From the NCBI GenBank assembly GCA_963777665.1, contig CAVZRJ010000001.1:1240001-1304000 (forward strand): a stretch of 64,000 bases of DNA, read 5' to 3'. Under the pieces are notes generated by a model, which worked only from the letters and a program-made list of their open reading frames with translations, searched no databases and had not been told where the DNA came from. Below, piece after piece: positions 1 through 8,060 of this stretch; the first letter of the stretch is position 1, and each line of letters starts with the position of its first letter. The position numbers were made by a program, and so were the translations under genes. Source of the stretch: Bog-756 sp963777665. GTDB taxonomy: Bacteria; Actinomycetota; Acidimicrobiia; Acidimicrobiales; RAAP-2.

Positions 1-1289
1 TGCCAGGTGAAGCGCCCGAGCACCCGCTCACGACCGGCGGCGCCGAGGCGGGCCCGGAGCGCGTCGTCGTCGAGCAGGCTGGCGATGGCCAGTGCCAGCG
101 CGCCGGAGTCGTCGGGCGGGACCAGCAGACCGGTCACGCCGTCGACACCGACCACTTCGGGCAGGGCCCCGCCGGTGGTGGCCACCAGGGCCACCCCGCA
201 GGCCATGGCCTCGATGGCGGGCAGCGAGAACCCCTCGTAGAGGGAGGGGACCACCGCGACCTGGGCGAGTCCGTAGTTGCGGGCGAGCTCATCATCGCTG
301 ATCCCGGTCACGCACCGCACGATCGGGGAGAGGTCGAGGCGCTCGATGGCCTTGGCCACCCGGCCGTCGGCCCGCGGGTTGCCGATCACGACCAGCTCGA
401 CCTCGCGCTCGGTGCGCAGCTTGGCGACGGCCTCGAGCAGAGGGACCAGGCCCTTCATGGGGACGTCGGAGGAGGAGGTGACCATGATCCGCCCCGGCAC
501 CGGCTCGACGTCGTCCCGGGGACGGAAGACGGTGTGGTCCACCCCGACCGGGACCACCGTCATCCGGTGGTTGTCCACGCCCATCTGGGCGGTGATGTCG
601 GTCTTGGAGGACTCCGACACCGTCACGATCCGCCCCAGCGACCGGGCCACCTTGACCTGCATGCGCAGGAAGCCGAACCAGCGGCGCTGGGTGACCTGCT
701 GCCACGGGTTGGTCGCATGGCTGAGGGCCAACTGCCGGTCGACGGTGATCGGGTGGTGAAGCGTCTCGAGCACCGGCCAGCCGTCGTCCATCATCCCCTG
801 GATGCCGTGGCCGAGGCACTGGTTGTCGTGCACGAGGTCGAACTCGTGACGGCGGGCGGCCAGCATCCGCCGGGTGCGCAGGCTGAACGTCCACGGCTCC
901 GGGAATCCGGCCGTGCACATGACCGCGAACTCGAGCGCCGCCACCGATCTCGGGTACGAGTCGGTGAACTCCTTCGGACGGGGGATGCGGAAGGGATCAG
1001 GCTCGCGGTAGAGATCGAGACTCGGGACCGGGGTGAACCCGACCCCTTCGTCGACTTCGGGCCACGGCTGGCCGGCGAAGATCTCGACCGAATGGCCGAG
1101 GGCGACCAGCTCACGGGTCAGATGGCGACTGTAGACGCCCTGACCCCCGCAGCGCGGATTGCCCCGGTAGACCAAGAAGGCGATCCGCAGGCCGCCCGGT
1201 GCGGGCGGTCGCGGTGGGATCCGCTCGGGGACCGGCGGTCGGGAGGTCGGACCTCGAACCTTGTGCCGCGTGAGCCCGAATCTAGGCAC
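1..1289 (-). CDS. Glycosyltransferase family 4 (3' end cut by window edge)
   Basis: Retaining GT-B glycosyltransferase, probably cytoplasmic, transferring a sugar from a nucleotide sugar. The N-terminal half has a glycine-rich loop (RCGGQGVYSRHL) typical of GT4 enzymes, then VPSLDLYREPDPFRIP and FEFDLVHDNQ-like stretches. The C-terminal half has the donor-binding E-x7-E motif in the segment EGFSLPAIEAMACG, followed by GLLVPPDD. The reading frame is still open at position 1, so the C-terminus lies outside the window. The start is uncertain: GTG at 1289 is the most upstream reasonable codon, but the conserved sequence begins about 35 codons later at GGLRIAFLVYRG. The specific sugar cannot be read from the sequence. 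It is on the same strand as the NRAMP gene upstream, 82 bases away. Confidence 0.85.
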   Translation of the reverse strand, partial: MPRFGLTRHKVRGPTSRPPVPERIPPRPPAPGGLRIAFLVYRGNPRCGGQGVYSRHLTRELVALGHSVEIFAGQPWPEVDEGVGFTPVPSLDLYREPDPFRIPRPKEFTDSYPRSVAALEFAVMCTAGFPEPWTFSLRTRRMLAARRHEFDLVHDNQCLGHGIQGMMDDGWPVLETLHHPITVDRQLALSHATNPWQQVTQRRWFGFLRMQVKVARSLGRIVTVSESSKTDITAQMGVDNHRMTVVPVGVDHTVFRPRDDVEPVPGRIMVTSSSDVPMKGLVPLLEAVAKLRTEREVELVVIGNPRADGRVAKAIERLDLSPIVRCVTGISDDELARNYGLAQVAVVPSLYEGFSLPAIEAMACGVALVATTGGALPEVVGVDGVTGLLVPPDDSGALALAIASLLDDDALRARLGAAGRERVLGRFTW

Positions 1290-1371
1290 GGAGATCCGGG
1301 GTGGGCGGGCACATAGAAGGCAGATACTCCCGCAAGCTGGTCCTTCGGCGCAAACGTCCCATGGACCGGGC

Positions 1372-3045
1372 TCAGTGATGGACGCCGAGCTCGATGGCCT
1401 TGACCAGGAGCAGCAGCACCGCGATGACCAGGTAGACACGGAGCAGGTACATCCCGATCAGGCGACCCCGGGACCAGGTCGGACGCTCGAGCAGGTTGAG
1501 CGAGGGCATCCGCCAGGTCGCCCGCCGCTCGATCGGCACCGGGGGTGCCGGGGCGCGGCGCGACCGGGTCAAGAGGATGACCCCTCCGACCCCGAGGAAG
1601 CCCATCACCAGCACCCCGCCGAGCACCTCGGCGAGCACCGTCACGTCGATCCGGGTGAAGAGGGTGGTCAGCATCAGGATCAGGGACATGACGAGGAGGA
1701 CGGCCACGATGAAGCTGGCCACCACGTTGAGCCAGGGTCGGTTGACCCAGGGCCCGAGCACCTCCTTGTCGTTGCAGAGGAGCAGCAGGAACACGGTGGC
1801 GCTCGGCAGGAGCACACCGGCGAGCGCCTGGACCCCCGTCGTGATGAGCCCGAGCGGTGCACCCGGGAGGAGCACGATGATCGCGGCGGCGGTGACCATC
1901 GCGGCGAAGGCACCGTAGAAGAACTTGGCCTCCCGCCAGTTCCGGTGCAACGAGTGCCGGGCGCCGAAGACGTCTCCGAAGGCGTAGCTGGTGGAGAGGG
2001 TGACCGAGGCGGCCCCGATGATCGAGGCGTTGAGCAGGATGATGGCGAAGAGGGCGCCCGCGGCCGGGCCGATCTCGTGCTGGAGACCACGGGCGACGCC
2101 GCCGGCGTCGGTGAAGTGCCCGGCCAGCGGGGTGCCCCCGAATGCAGAGGCGACCACGGCCATCAGCACAGCTGCGGCGAAGACGGTGATCAGCGACCCG
2201 ACCACGGTGTCGGCGCGTTCGTAGTTGATCCACCGCGGCGTGATGCGCTTGTCGACGATGTTCGACTGCTGGAAGAACAGCTGCCACGGGGCCACGGTCG
2301 TGCCCACGATGGCGATGATCAGCAGGACCGAGGTCGAGGTGAAGCCCCCCTGGACCCCCAGGGTGGTCATGCCGTGGGCGAAGGCCGCGGGCGTCGGATG
2401 GCTGAGAAAGGCGAGCGGGATGACCAAGAAGTTGGTCGCGATGAACACGAACATGAAGCGCTCCCACCGCCGGAAGCTGCCGGTGGCGGTCATCGCGACA
2501 AGGGTCACCGCTGCAATCGGCACCGAGACGTACTGGCTCACCCCGAAGTAGTCGAGGGCGAGGCTCACGCCGATGAACTCGGTGGCGATGGTGAGGAAGT
2601 TGAGGATGAACAGGTCCCCGACGGAGAACGCACCCCAGAACCGTCCGAACCGCTCGTTGATGAGTCGGGCGTGGCCGACACCGGTCACCGCTCCGAGGCG
2701 CACCACCATCTCCTGGTTGACCACGAGGACCGGGATCAGCAGTGGCAACGTCCACAACAGCGAGAGCCCGAAGTTCTGTCCGGCCTGGCTGTAGGTGGAG
2801 ACCCCACCCGCGTCGTTGTCCCCGACCATGACGATGAGCCCCGGACCCATGATGGCGAGGAGGGTGAGCAACCGTGCCGTCCAGGAGCGGCGGACGTCGA
2901 GATCGTGCTCGCCGATCGTGCCGAAGGCGCCCTCGATGTCGCCGGCATGGGCAGCGTCGAGGATCGCCGATGTCCCGCGCTCACCGGGCGGGGCGCGGGT
3001 CACCTCGCGGTGCTCCTCAGCCATCTCGGACTGCTCTTCGGCCAT
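1372..3045 (-). CDS. NRAMP-related divalent metal transporter with altered metal-site motifs
   Basis: Polytopic inner-membrane transporter of the SLC11/NRAMP family, 557 aa, with about 11 hydrophobic segments after a roughly 55-residue acidic N-terminus. The family metal site is built by DPGN in TM1 and MPH in TM6. Here TM1 reads GPGLIVMVGDNDAGG, so Asp is kept but Pro and Asn are changed. TM6 reads VGTTVAPWQLFFQQSN, with Ala-Pro-Trp in place of Met-Pro-His. Loss of the TM6 Met is also a feature of NRAMP-related Mg2+ and Al3+ transporters, so the substrate may be Mg2+ or another hard cation rather than Mn2+ or Fe2+; that is inference. The gene follows the MgtE_N/CBS gene on the same strand, with 255 bases between them. 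The start is the first ATG after GAGAGGC; a second ATG lies 8 codons on. Confidence 0.85.
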   Translation of the reverse strand: MAEEQSEMAEEHREVTRAPPGERGTSAILDAAHAGDIEGAFGTIGEHDLDVRRSWTARLLTLLAIMGPGLIVMVGDNDAGGVSTYSQAGQNFGLSLLWTLPLLIPVLVVNQEMVVRLGAVTGVGHARLINERFGRFWGAFSVGDLFILNFLTIATEFIGVSLALDYFGVSQYVSVPIAAVTLVAMTATGSFRRWERFMFVFIATNFLVIPLAFLSHPTPAAFAHGMTTLGVQGGFTSTSVLLIIAIVGTTVAPWQLFFQQSNIVDKRITPRWINYERADTVVGSLITVFAAAVLMAVVASAFGGTPLAGHFTDAGGVARGLQHEIGPAAGALFAIILLNASIIGAASVTLSTSYAFGDVFGARHSLHRNWREAKFFYGAFAAMVTAAAIIVLLPGAPLGLITTGVQALAGVLLPSATVFLLLLCNDKEVLGPWVNRPWLNVVASFIVAVLLVMSLILMLTTLFTRIDVTVLAEVLGGVLVMGFLGVGGVILLTRSRRAPAPPVPIERRATWRMPSLNLLERPTWSRGRLIGMYLLRVYLVIAVLLLLVKAIELGVHH

Positions 3046-3300
3046 GACATGCCTCTCGGCGACGGGCGCCTGATGACGGTTGGGCGGGCGGTCGCGTGCA
3101 GACCGCGGCGGGTGTCCCGGGTGAAGGGCGACGCCGGGGACCTGACGCCGGGGTCCAGGGCCGACACGTCCGACGAGCCCACCCGGGACCCGGAAGTGCC
3201 GGGGGGCGGACGGGCCGGCGCCTACCCTACGACCGGCTCCCTCTCCGGAGACGGGTGGCGGTCCCCGGGTCGGGTTTTCGCTCTCGACGCACCATCGGTC

Positions 3301-4590
3301 TCAGTCCTCCACCGCGGTGCGGCCGAAGTCGCGCCGGAACCCGGTGGGGAGGAGGAGCGCCAGCACGTCGTCGACGGTCACCACACCCAGGATGGCGTGG
3401 TGCTCGGCATCGATCACCGGAACCACGATGAGATTGAAGTCGGACATCTTGCGGACGATCTCGCCCAGGTCCCAATCGACGTGGATGTGGAGTGGGTCCT
3501 CCTCGCACAGCGAGCCGAAGGGCGCGGTCGGGTCTGCCCGGACCAGGCGGACCACGGAGGCCGAACCGACCAGTCGCCCGCCGGGGCCGGTCGCGAACAC
3601 GACGTTGAGCGCCTCTGGAGGCGCGGAGCTGTTGCGGACGCCCTCGAGCACGGCCGCCACCGGGACCTCGGCCGGAAGCGAGAGGAAGTCGGGGCTCATC
3701 AGGCCTCCGGCGGTCTCGGGGTGGTAGCTCAGGAGCGAGCGGACCTTGCGCTGCTGGGGCTCTGGCAGCAGCTGGAGGATGGGCATGCGCCGTTCCTGGT
3801 CGACTTCGGCGATGACGTCGGCGGCATCATCGGGGGCCATCGACGAGAGCAATCGGGCCGCGTCCTCGTCAGAACGGCTCCGGACGAACTCCACCTGGTG
3901 CTCGCTGTCGAGCTCCTCGAAGACGTCGGCCTCGAGTTCGAGGTCCTGGCCGACCGCCTCGATGATCTCCTCCCCCTCCTCGTGGGACGCGGCCTCGACC
4001 AGGTCGGCGATCTGGGCCGGGTGGAGCTTGGCCAGCTTCCGGTAGGGGATCCGCAGCTTCGAGGTGGGCACGTGGGCGACGAACGGCTCGATGCTGGCCC
4101 AGTCCACGATCCTCCCGGGCCGGCTGCTCTGCCCGAGACGACCCGGCAACAGGCGCCGGAGGAGCGGCCGGCTCGAGGAGTCCACGGCCACGACCTCCCA
4201 GATGCCGTTGACCCTGGCCAGCTCGATTTCATTGGCCCGGATGATCCGGCCGCCGACGAAGTTGATGGCGTGACGCGCAAGCAGGTCCCGGGCCAGCAGC
4301 AGCTCCCCCTCGCGCCGCTCGAACCGGCGTAGGTCGACCCGGCGGCCGTCGAAGAGGACGCGTCCCGGCTCGAATGCGGCCACCTTGCGGATCGGCACGA
4401 ACAGGTCGCGCCCGCCGATGGTGACGACCAGCCCGACCAACGGCGGGTGAGGGGAGTCCCCCAACCGTACGATGACGTCCCGCACCCGCCCGAGGCGGTC
4501 CCCGGATCCGTCCACCAAGGGTCGCCTGACCACGCTCGAGAGGTGGACGACCTCGGGGTCCACTCTGGCCACGGTCTCTCGCGTGCTCAT
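3301..4590 (-). CDS. Soluble PRC-barrel / MgtE_N / CBS-pair protein, likely cation sensor
   Basis: A 429-aa protein with no membrane segments. Order: two PRC-barrel-like units (about residues 10-75 and 80-150; ends such as VVTIGGRDLFVPI), an MgtE intracellular N-domain (about 165-265, with Leu/Asp/Glu-rich helical repeats such as LLSSMAPDDAADVIAEVD), then two CBS motifs (about 275-415, ending VVPVIDAEHHAILGVVTVDDVL). In MgtE channels the N and CBS domains bind Mg2+ and close the pore. Here the MgtE channel domain is absent and an NRAMP-like transporter lies downstream, so this protein may gate or sense for that transporter (inference). ATG at 4590 starts the conserved sequence MSTRETVARVDPEVVHLSS. 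The open frame continues upstream but would run past the divergent promoter of the acyl-CoA dehydrogenase gene. Confidence 0.85.
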   Translation of the reverse strand: MSTRETVARVDPEVVHLSSVVRRPLVDGSGDRLGRVRDVIVRLGDSPHPPLVGLVVTIGGRDLFVPIRKVAAFEPGRVLFDGRRVDLRRFERREGELLLARDLLARHAINFVGGRIIRANEIELARVNGIWEVVAVDSSSRPLLRRLLPGRLGQSSRPGRIVDWASIEPFVAHVPTSKLRIPYRKLAKLHPAQIADLVEAASHEEGEEIIEAVGQDLELEADVFEELDSEHQVEFVRSRSDEDAARLLSSMAPDDAADVIAEVDQERRMPILQLLPEPQQRKVRSLLSYHPETAGGLMSPDFLSLPAEVPVAAVLEGVRNSSAPPEALNVVFATGPGGRLVGSASVVRLVRADPTAPFGSLCEEDPLHIHVDWDLGEIVRKMSDFNLIVVPVIDAEHHAILGVVTVDDVLALLLPTGFRRDFGRTAVED

Positions 4591-4686
4591 CGCCGGCCAG
4601 CGTAGACGCCCTCCATTTCGGCGACCGGTGACCCGTCCGGGTCGGCCCGTCACGGCGCTGCGTTCCCTGCGGGGCGGTGCCGGGGA

Positions 4687-4692
4687 TAATCT
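4687..4692 (+). promoter_or_regulatory. Candidate -10 box (TAATCT) for a leaderless acyl-CoA dehydrogenase transcript
   Basis: TAATCT fits the TANNNT form of actinobacterial -10 elements. Exactly seven bases separate it from the ATG at 4700, so transcription would begin at or next to the start codon. There is no Shine-Dalgarno sequence in those seven bases. Inferred from spacing only. Confidence 0.5.
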
Positions 4693-4699
4693 CGGGACC

Positions 4700-5941
4700 A
4701 TGGACCTCACCTATCCGGCTGACACCGAGCCGTTCCGGGCCGAGATCCACGCGTGGCTGACCGACAACCTGCCCGACGGATGGGGTACGCCGGGATTCTC
4801 CATGACCTCGGAGGAGCGCAAAGCCTTCCTCCGTGACTGGACCGCCACGCTGTTCGACGGCGGCTGGATCTGCGCCTCGTGGCCCGCCGAGTACGGCGGC
4901 AAGGGTCTCACCCTCATGGAACAGGTCGTGCTCGCCGAAGAATTCGCGCGAGCCGAGGCGCCCCTCCGGGCCGACTTCTTCGGGGACACCCTGGTGGGCC
5001 CCACCATCCTCCAGTGGGGCGACGAGCGCCAGAAGCAGGAGTTCCTCCCCCGGATCCTCAAGGGCACCATCGCCTGGTGCCAGGGTTTCTCGGAGCCGGG
5101 GGCCGGCAGTGACCTCGCCTCGCTCTCCACGCGCGCGGTCCTCGACGGCGACGAGTGGGTCGTCAACGGGCAGAAGGTCTGGACCACCCAGGCCCAGTAC
5201 GCCGACTACATCTTCCTCCTGGCCCGGACCAACCCCGACGCCCCGAAGCATGCGGGCATCTCCTACCTGCTCGTGCCGATGAAGCAGCCCGGTGTCGAGG
5301 TGCGGCCCATCTCGCAGGTCGACGGGAGCGCCGACTTCAACGAGGTCTTCTTCACCGATGCCAGATGCCCGAAGGACAACGTGGTCGGCGGAGTCGACAA
5401 CGGCTGGAAGGTGGCGATGACCACCCTCGGCTTCGAGCGCGGCTCATCGGCCACCACCGGGTACCGGCGCTTCCAACGTGAGCTCGACCAGATCATCCAA
5501 GACGCCAAGAAGAACGGGGCCAGCGCTGATCCCCTCATCCGCCAGCGGCTGGCGACCGCCTGGTCCAAGGTCAAGATCATGGAGATCAACGGCTACCGGT
5601 CGCTCACCGACGCCCTCAACGGCACCCACCACATGGCGGCCCTCGGGGCGGCCAACAAGATGTTCTGGTCGGAGTTCCACCAGGAGACCATGAACCTCGC
5701 CATGGACATCCTGGGCATGGACGCCCAGATCCTGACCGGCACCGACAGTGCCGGCGAGGACGGCATCGCGATTCGGATACGCCGCGGCCGTGCCGACTAC
5801 CCGGTCAGCGACCGGCAGGCCTCCTTCTTCTTCTCGCGCTCGGAGACCATCTGGGGCGGCACCGCCGAGATCCAGCGGAACATCGTGGGCGAGCGGGTGC
5901 TCGGCCTGCCCAAGGAACCGAAGCCGCCATCGGGCGCCTGA
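4700..5941 (+). CDS. Acyl-CoA dehydrogenase
   Basis: FAD-dependent alpha,beta-dehydrogenation of an acyl-CoA (beta-oxidation or a related pathway), cytoplasmic, 413 aa. The N-terminal domain holds PAEYGGKGLTLMEQ. The family signature QGFSEPGAGSDLASL lies near residues 130-145, and the C-terminal signature is SETIWGGTAEIQRNIVGERV. In medium-chain enzymes the catalytic Glu sits in the YEGT motif; here that position is Gly (WGGT). Glu246 in GFERG lies where isovaleryl-CoA and long-chain enzymes keep their base, so it probably acts instead (inference). The start at 4700 is chosen because the conserved sequence begins there and a -10 box lies seven bases upstream. It is transcribed away from the MgtE_N/CBS gene and converges on the MFS gene. 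The acyl substrate is unknown. Confidence 0.92.
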   Translation: MDLTYPADTEPFRAEIHAWLTDNLPDGWGTPGFSMTSEERKAFLRDWTATLFDGGWICASWPAEYGGKGLTLMEQVVLAEEFARAEAPLRADFFGDTLVGPTILQWGDERQKQEFLPRILKGTIAWCQGFSEPGAGSDLASLSTRAVLDGDEWVVNGQKVWTTQAQYADYIFLLARTNPDAPKHAGISYLLVPMKQPGVEVRPISQVDGSADFNEVFFTDARCPKDNVVGGVDNGWKVAMTTLGFERGSSATTGYRRFQRELDQIIQDAKKNGASADPLIRQRLATAWSKVKIMEINGYRSLTDALNGTHHMAALGAANKMFWSEFHQETMNLAMDILGMDAQILTGTDSAGEDGIAIRIRRGRADYPVSDRQASFFFSRSETIWGGTAEIQRNIVGERVLGLPKEPKPPSGA

Positions 5942-6025
5942 CTCCGCTCTGATTCACCTGGTTGACTCAGGTCTGACTCCCACGGATCGGGACTGTTGGC
6001 CGCTCCCGATTCGGCGCCGGCCGCC

Positions 6026-7357
6026 TCAGGCCACGTGGGACTCGGCCTCGCCGACAGCGATGGCCGCCCGTTCATCGCCCTCATCCGTCCGCTCGCCGTC
6101 GACTGCGTCGCCGGCCGCGTCATCGGGCACGTCGTCGGCCGCCCGCAGCCCGACCTGGTGGCGCCACATGAGCAGGCCGGCCGCCACCACCGTGGCCAGT
6201 GACCCGGCGAGCAGGGCACCGCGCGGGCTGGTCCGCTGGGCGATGAGCCCGACCAGGGGCGCCCCGATCGGGGTCGTGCCCAGGAATGCCATCGCGTAGA
6301 GGGCCATCACCCTCCCGCGCATCCCCGGCTCCGAGTTGAGCTGCAGGGTCGCGTTGGCCGTTGCGACGAAGCCGACCGAGGCCGCTCCCATGGCGACGAT
6401 GAGGAGGGCGGCGACCAGCAGGCTGGGGGCAAGCGCGACCGCGCCGAGCAGGGCGCCGAAGGCAAGTGCCAGGACCTGGAGCAACCGGGGCGTCGGCCGG
6501 GCGCGGTGGGCGACGAGCAGGCCCCCGATCACCGCGCCCGCCCCCATGCACGAGGTCAACAGCGAGTAGCTGCCCGCGCCGCCGTGGAACGTCTGCTTGG
6601 CCAGCAGGGCCAGGGTCACGGTGAAGTTGTAGGCGAAGATCCCGATGAGGGCGACCGCCAGCAGCGTGTTGCGGAGCATGGGTGTGCGCCAGACATACCG
6701 GAATCCCTCCCGGATCTGACCCCGGGCCCCGACCACCCGTTGGGTCGGGTGCAGGTCGCGCACGTGCATCATGGCCAGCCCGATCAACACCGCAACATAG
6801 GAAGCAGCGTTGACGAAGAAGCAGACGCCCAATCCGAACAGGGTGATGATCACGCCCCCGATGGCCGGGCCGACCACCCGTGAGCCGTTCATGATCACGG
6901 AGTTGAGGCTGACCGCGTTGGGAAGATCGTCGCGCCCGACCATCTCGATCATGAACGTCTGGCGGGCGGGGTTGTCGAACAGGTTGACCACCCCGAGCAG
7001 GGTGGCCATCAGGTACACCTGCCAGAGCACCACCTCGTGGGAGACGACCAGGGCACCGAGCACGAGAGCGAGCAGCGCGCCAGCGGACTGGGTCACGAAC
7101 AGCAGCCTGCGCTTGTCGACCCGGTCGGCCACCAGGCCGCCGACCGGACCGAACACGAGCATGGGTAAGAATTGCAGACCGACCACGATGCCGAGATCGA
7201 CCCCGGATCCGGTCAGATGGAGGACGAGCCAGGCCTGGGCCACTGACTGCATCCACGTGCCCGAGACCGAGATGAGCTGCGCGATGAAGTAGATCCGGAA
7301 GTTCCGGATGCGAAGTGAGCTGAACGTCCGGTGGACCGCGCCGGCGATCGCGGTCAC
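6026..7357 (-). CDS. MFS transporter, 12-TM drug-efflux type (MFS_3/EntS-like)
   Basis: Proton-driven major facilitator exporter in the inner membrane, 443 aa, with about 12 hydrophobic helices. MFS motif A appears between TM2 and TM3 as GGLVADRVDKRRLL, and FDNPARQTFMIEMVG is typical of the EntS/Tet(V)-like MFS_3 subgroup. The last 40 residues are a hydrophilic Asp/Glu/Ala-rich tail. The start codon overlaps the stop of the marR gene by four bases (ATGA), so the two are translationally coupled. The pair is likely a regulator-efflux operon responding to a toxic small molecule; the substrate cannot be deduced. Confidence 0.9.
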   Translation of the reverse strand: MTAIAGAVHRTFSSLRIRNFRIYFIAQLISVSGTWMQSVAQAWLVLHLTGSGVDLGIVVGLQFLPMLVFGPVGGLVADRVDKRRLLFVTQSAGALLALVLGALVVSHEVVLWQVYLMATLLGVVNLFDNPARQTFMIEMVGRDDLPNAVSLNSVIMNGSRVVGPAIGGVIITLFGLGVCFFVNAASYVAVLIGLAMMHVRDLHPTQRVVGARGQIREGFRYVWRTPMLRNTLLAVALIGIFAYNFTVTLALLAKQTFHGGAGSYSLLTSCMGAGAVIGGLLVAHRARPTPRLLQVLALAFGALLGAVALAPSLLVAALLIVAMGAASVGFVATANATLQLNSEPGMRGRVMALYAMAFLGTTPIGAPLVGLIAQRTSPRGALLAGSLATVVAAGLLMWRHQVGLRAADDVPDDAAGDAVDGERTDEGDERAAIAVGEAESHVA

Positions 7358-7893
7358 GGCGCCGGCCCGTCGACCAACCGCTCGAGCAAGGTGGTCAGGT
7401 TGGAGAGCTCCTCCCGCTCGACCGGGTCGAGTCGGTGGAGCTGCCCCGCCAGGAACGCATCCTTGCGGGACCTGCCCTGCCGCAGGACGGTTCTGCCGGA
7501 CTCGCTCACCCGCACCCGGGCCACCCTCCGGTCGGTCGGGTCGGATCCCCGGGCGACGTACCCGAGCTTCTCGAGGCCCGTGACGATGCGGGTCATCGAG
7601 GGGGGCTGCACCGACTCGTGGACGGCCAGCTCCCCCAGGGTCGGCGACCCCAGACGCTCGATGCTCGACAGAGCGGACGACTGCGAAGGGGTGAGTGCCC
7701 CAGCCGTCTGCTGGCGGAGCCGCCGGTGCAGCCGGGTCACCGCAAGCCGCAGCCGCGAGGCGAGTTCGGCCTCGTCGGGGGCGAGGGCCACCCCGGCGAC
7801 GGAGCCACCCCGCTCGGGCCCTGGGTCGGCGCTCCCGGCTCGGGCTGGGCGGGGCCGGGTCCGGGGCGGGTCTGCTCGGGGGGACGATGCCAT
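7354..7893 (-). CDS. MarR-family transcriptional regulator
   Basis: Winged-helix dimeric repressor, 179 aa. The MarR core covers about residues 40-170: LTPSQSSALSSIERLG leads into the recognition helix region VQPPSMTRIVTGLEKLG, followed by the wing DPTDRRVARVRVSESG. The first 35 residues are Pro/Arg-rich and likely disordered. It is first in an operon with the MFS gene. A perfect inverted repeat overlaps its own promoter (7905-7923), so autorepression with release by a ligand is the natural model. The ATG is seven bases from a TATACT box, which suggests a leaderless message. Confidence 0.9.
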   Translation of the reverse strand: MASSPRADPPRTRPRPARAGSADPGPERGGSVAGVALAPDEAELASRLRLAVTRLHRRLRQQTAGALTPSQSSALSSIERLGSPTLGELAVHESVQPPSMTRIVTGLEKLGYVARGSDPTDRRVARVRVSESGRTVLRQGRSRKDAFLAGQLHRLDPVEREELSNLTTLLERLVDGPAP

Positions 7894-7900
7894 TGGTTGC

Positions 7901-7906
7901 AGTATA
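7901..7906 (-). promoter_or_regulatory. Candidate -10 box (TATACT) of the marR-MFS operon
   Basis: On the minus strand TATACT is followed by seven bases and then the ATG at 7893. This is close to the consensus TATAAT and predicts a transcript starting at or next to the start codon. It overlaps the operator by two bases. Confidence 0.6.
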
Positions 7907-7923
7907 GTTAGTTCTGCTAACTA
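7905..7923. promoter_or_regulatory. Inverted-repeat operator of the marR-MFS operon
   Basis: TAGTTAG (7905-7911), a five-base spacer TTCTG, then CTAACTA (7917-7923): two perfect 7-base arms. It is AT-rich in a GC-rich setting, lies immediately upstream of marR and overlaps the -10 box. This is the usual size and location of a MarR operator. Binding by this MarR protein is inferred. Confidence 0.7.
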
Positions 7924-8060
7924 ATGCTACGGGTCGCGCCTTCGACGAGGTCGGAATCGGGTGTGTTCAGTTCTCAGAAATCAGCTACGCCAGACGCATA
8001 CGGCGTATGTATTTGAGACAGAGGACTGTCGCGGACCTGGTCGGACGCCGAGGGCCGGCG

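Noticed and set aside
3046..3300. M-box, Mn2+ or c-di-AMP riboswitch upstream of the NRAMP gene
   Set aside because: Short fragments such as GTAGGGTAGGCGCC and CTTCCGGGTCC resemble parts of known consensus sequences, but I could not build the full structure, so no ncRNA feature is called.
1261..4332. A plus-strand open frame of about 1,000 codons opposite the NRAMP and MgtE_N/CBS genes
   Set aside because: Its translation is a low-complexity Asp/Glu/Gly/His/Arg mixture typical of the antisense of GC-rich coding DNA. The minus-strand proteins have clear family motifs. Similar shadows opposite 10.0-12.1, 13.8-16.3, 16.3-18.9, 20.4-22.1 and 29.8-31.5 kb were rejected for the same reason.
5956..5972. 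Hairpin ACCTG-N7-CAGGT between the convergent acyl-CoA dehydrogenase and MFS genes
   Set aside because: Only five base pairs with a seven-base loop and no T-run; too weak to call a terminator.
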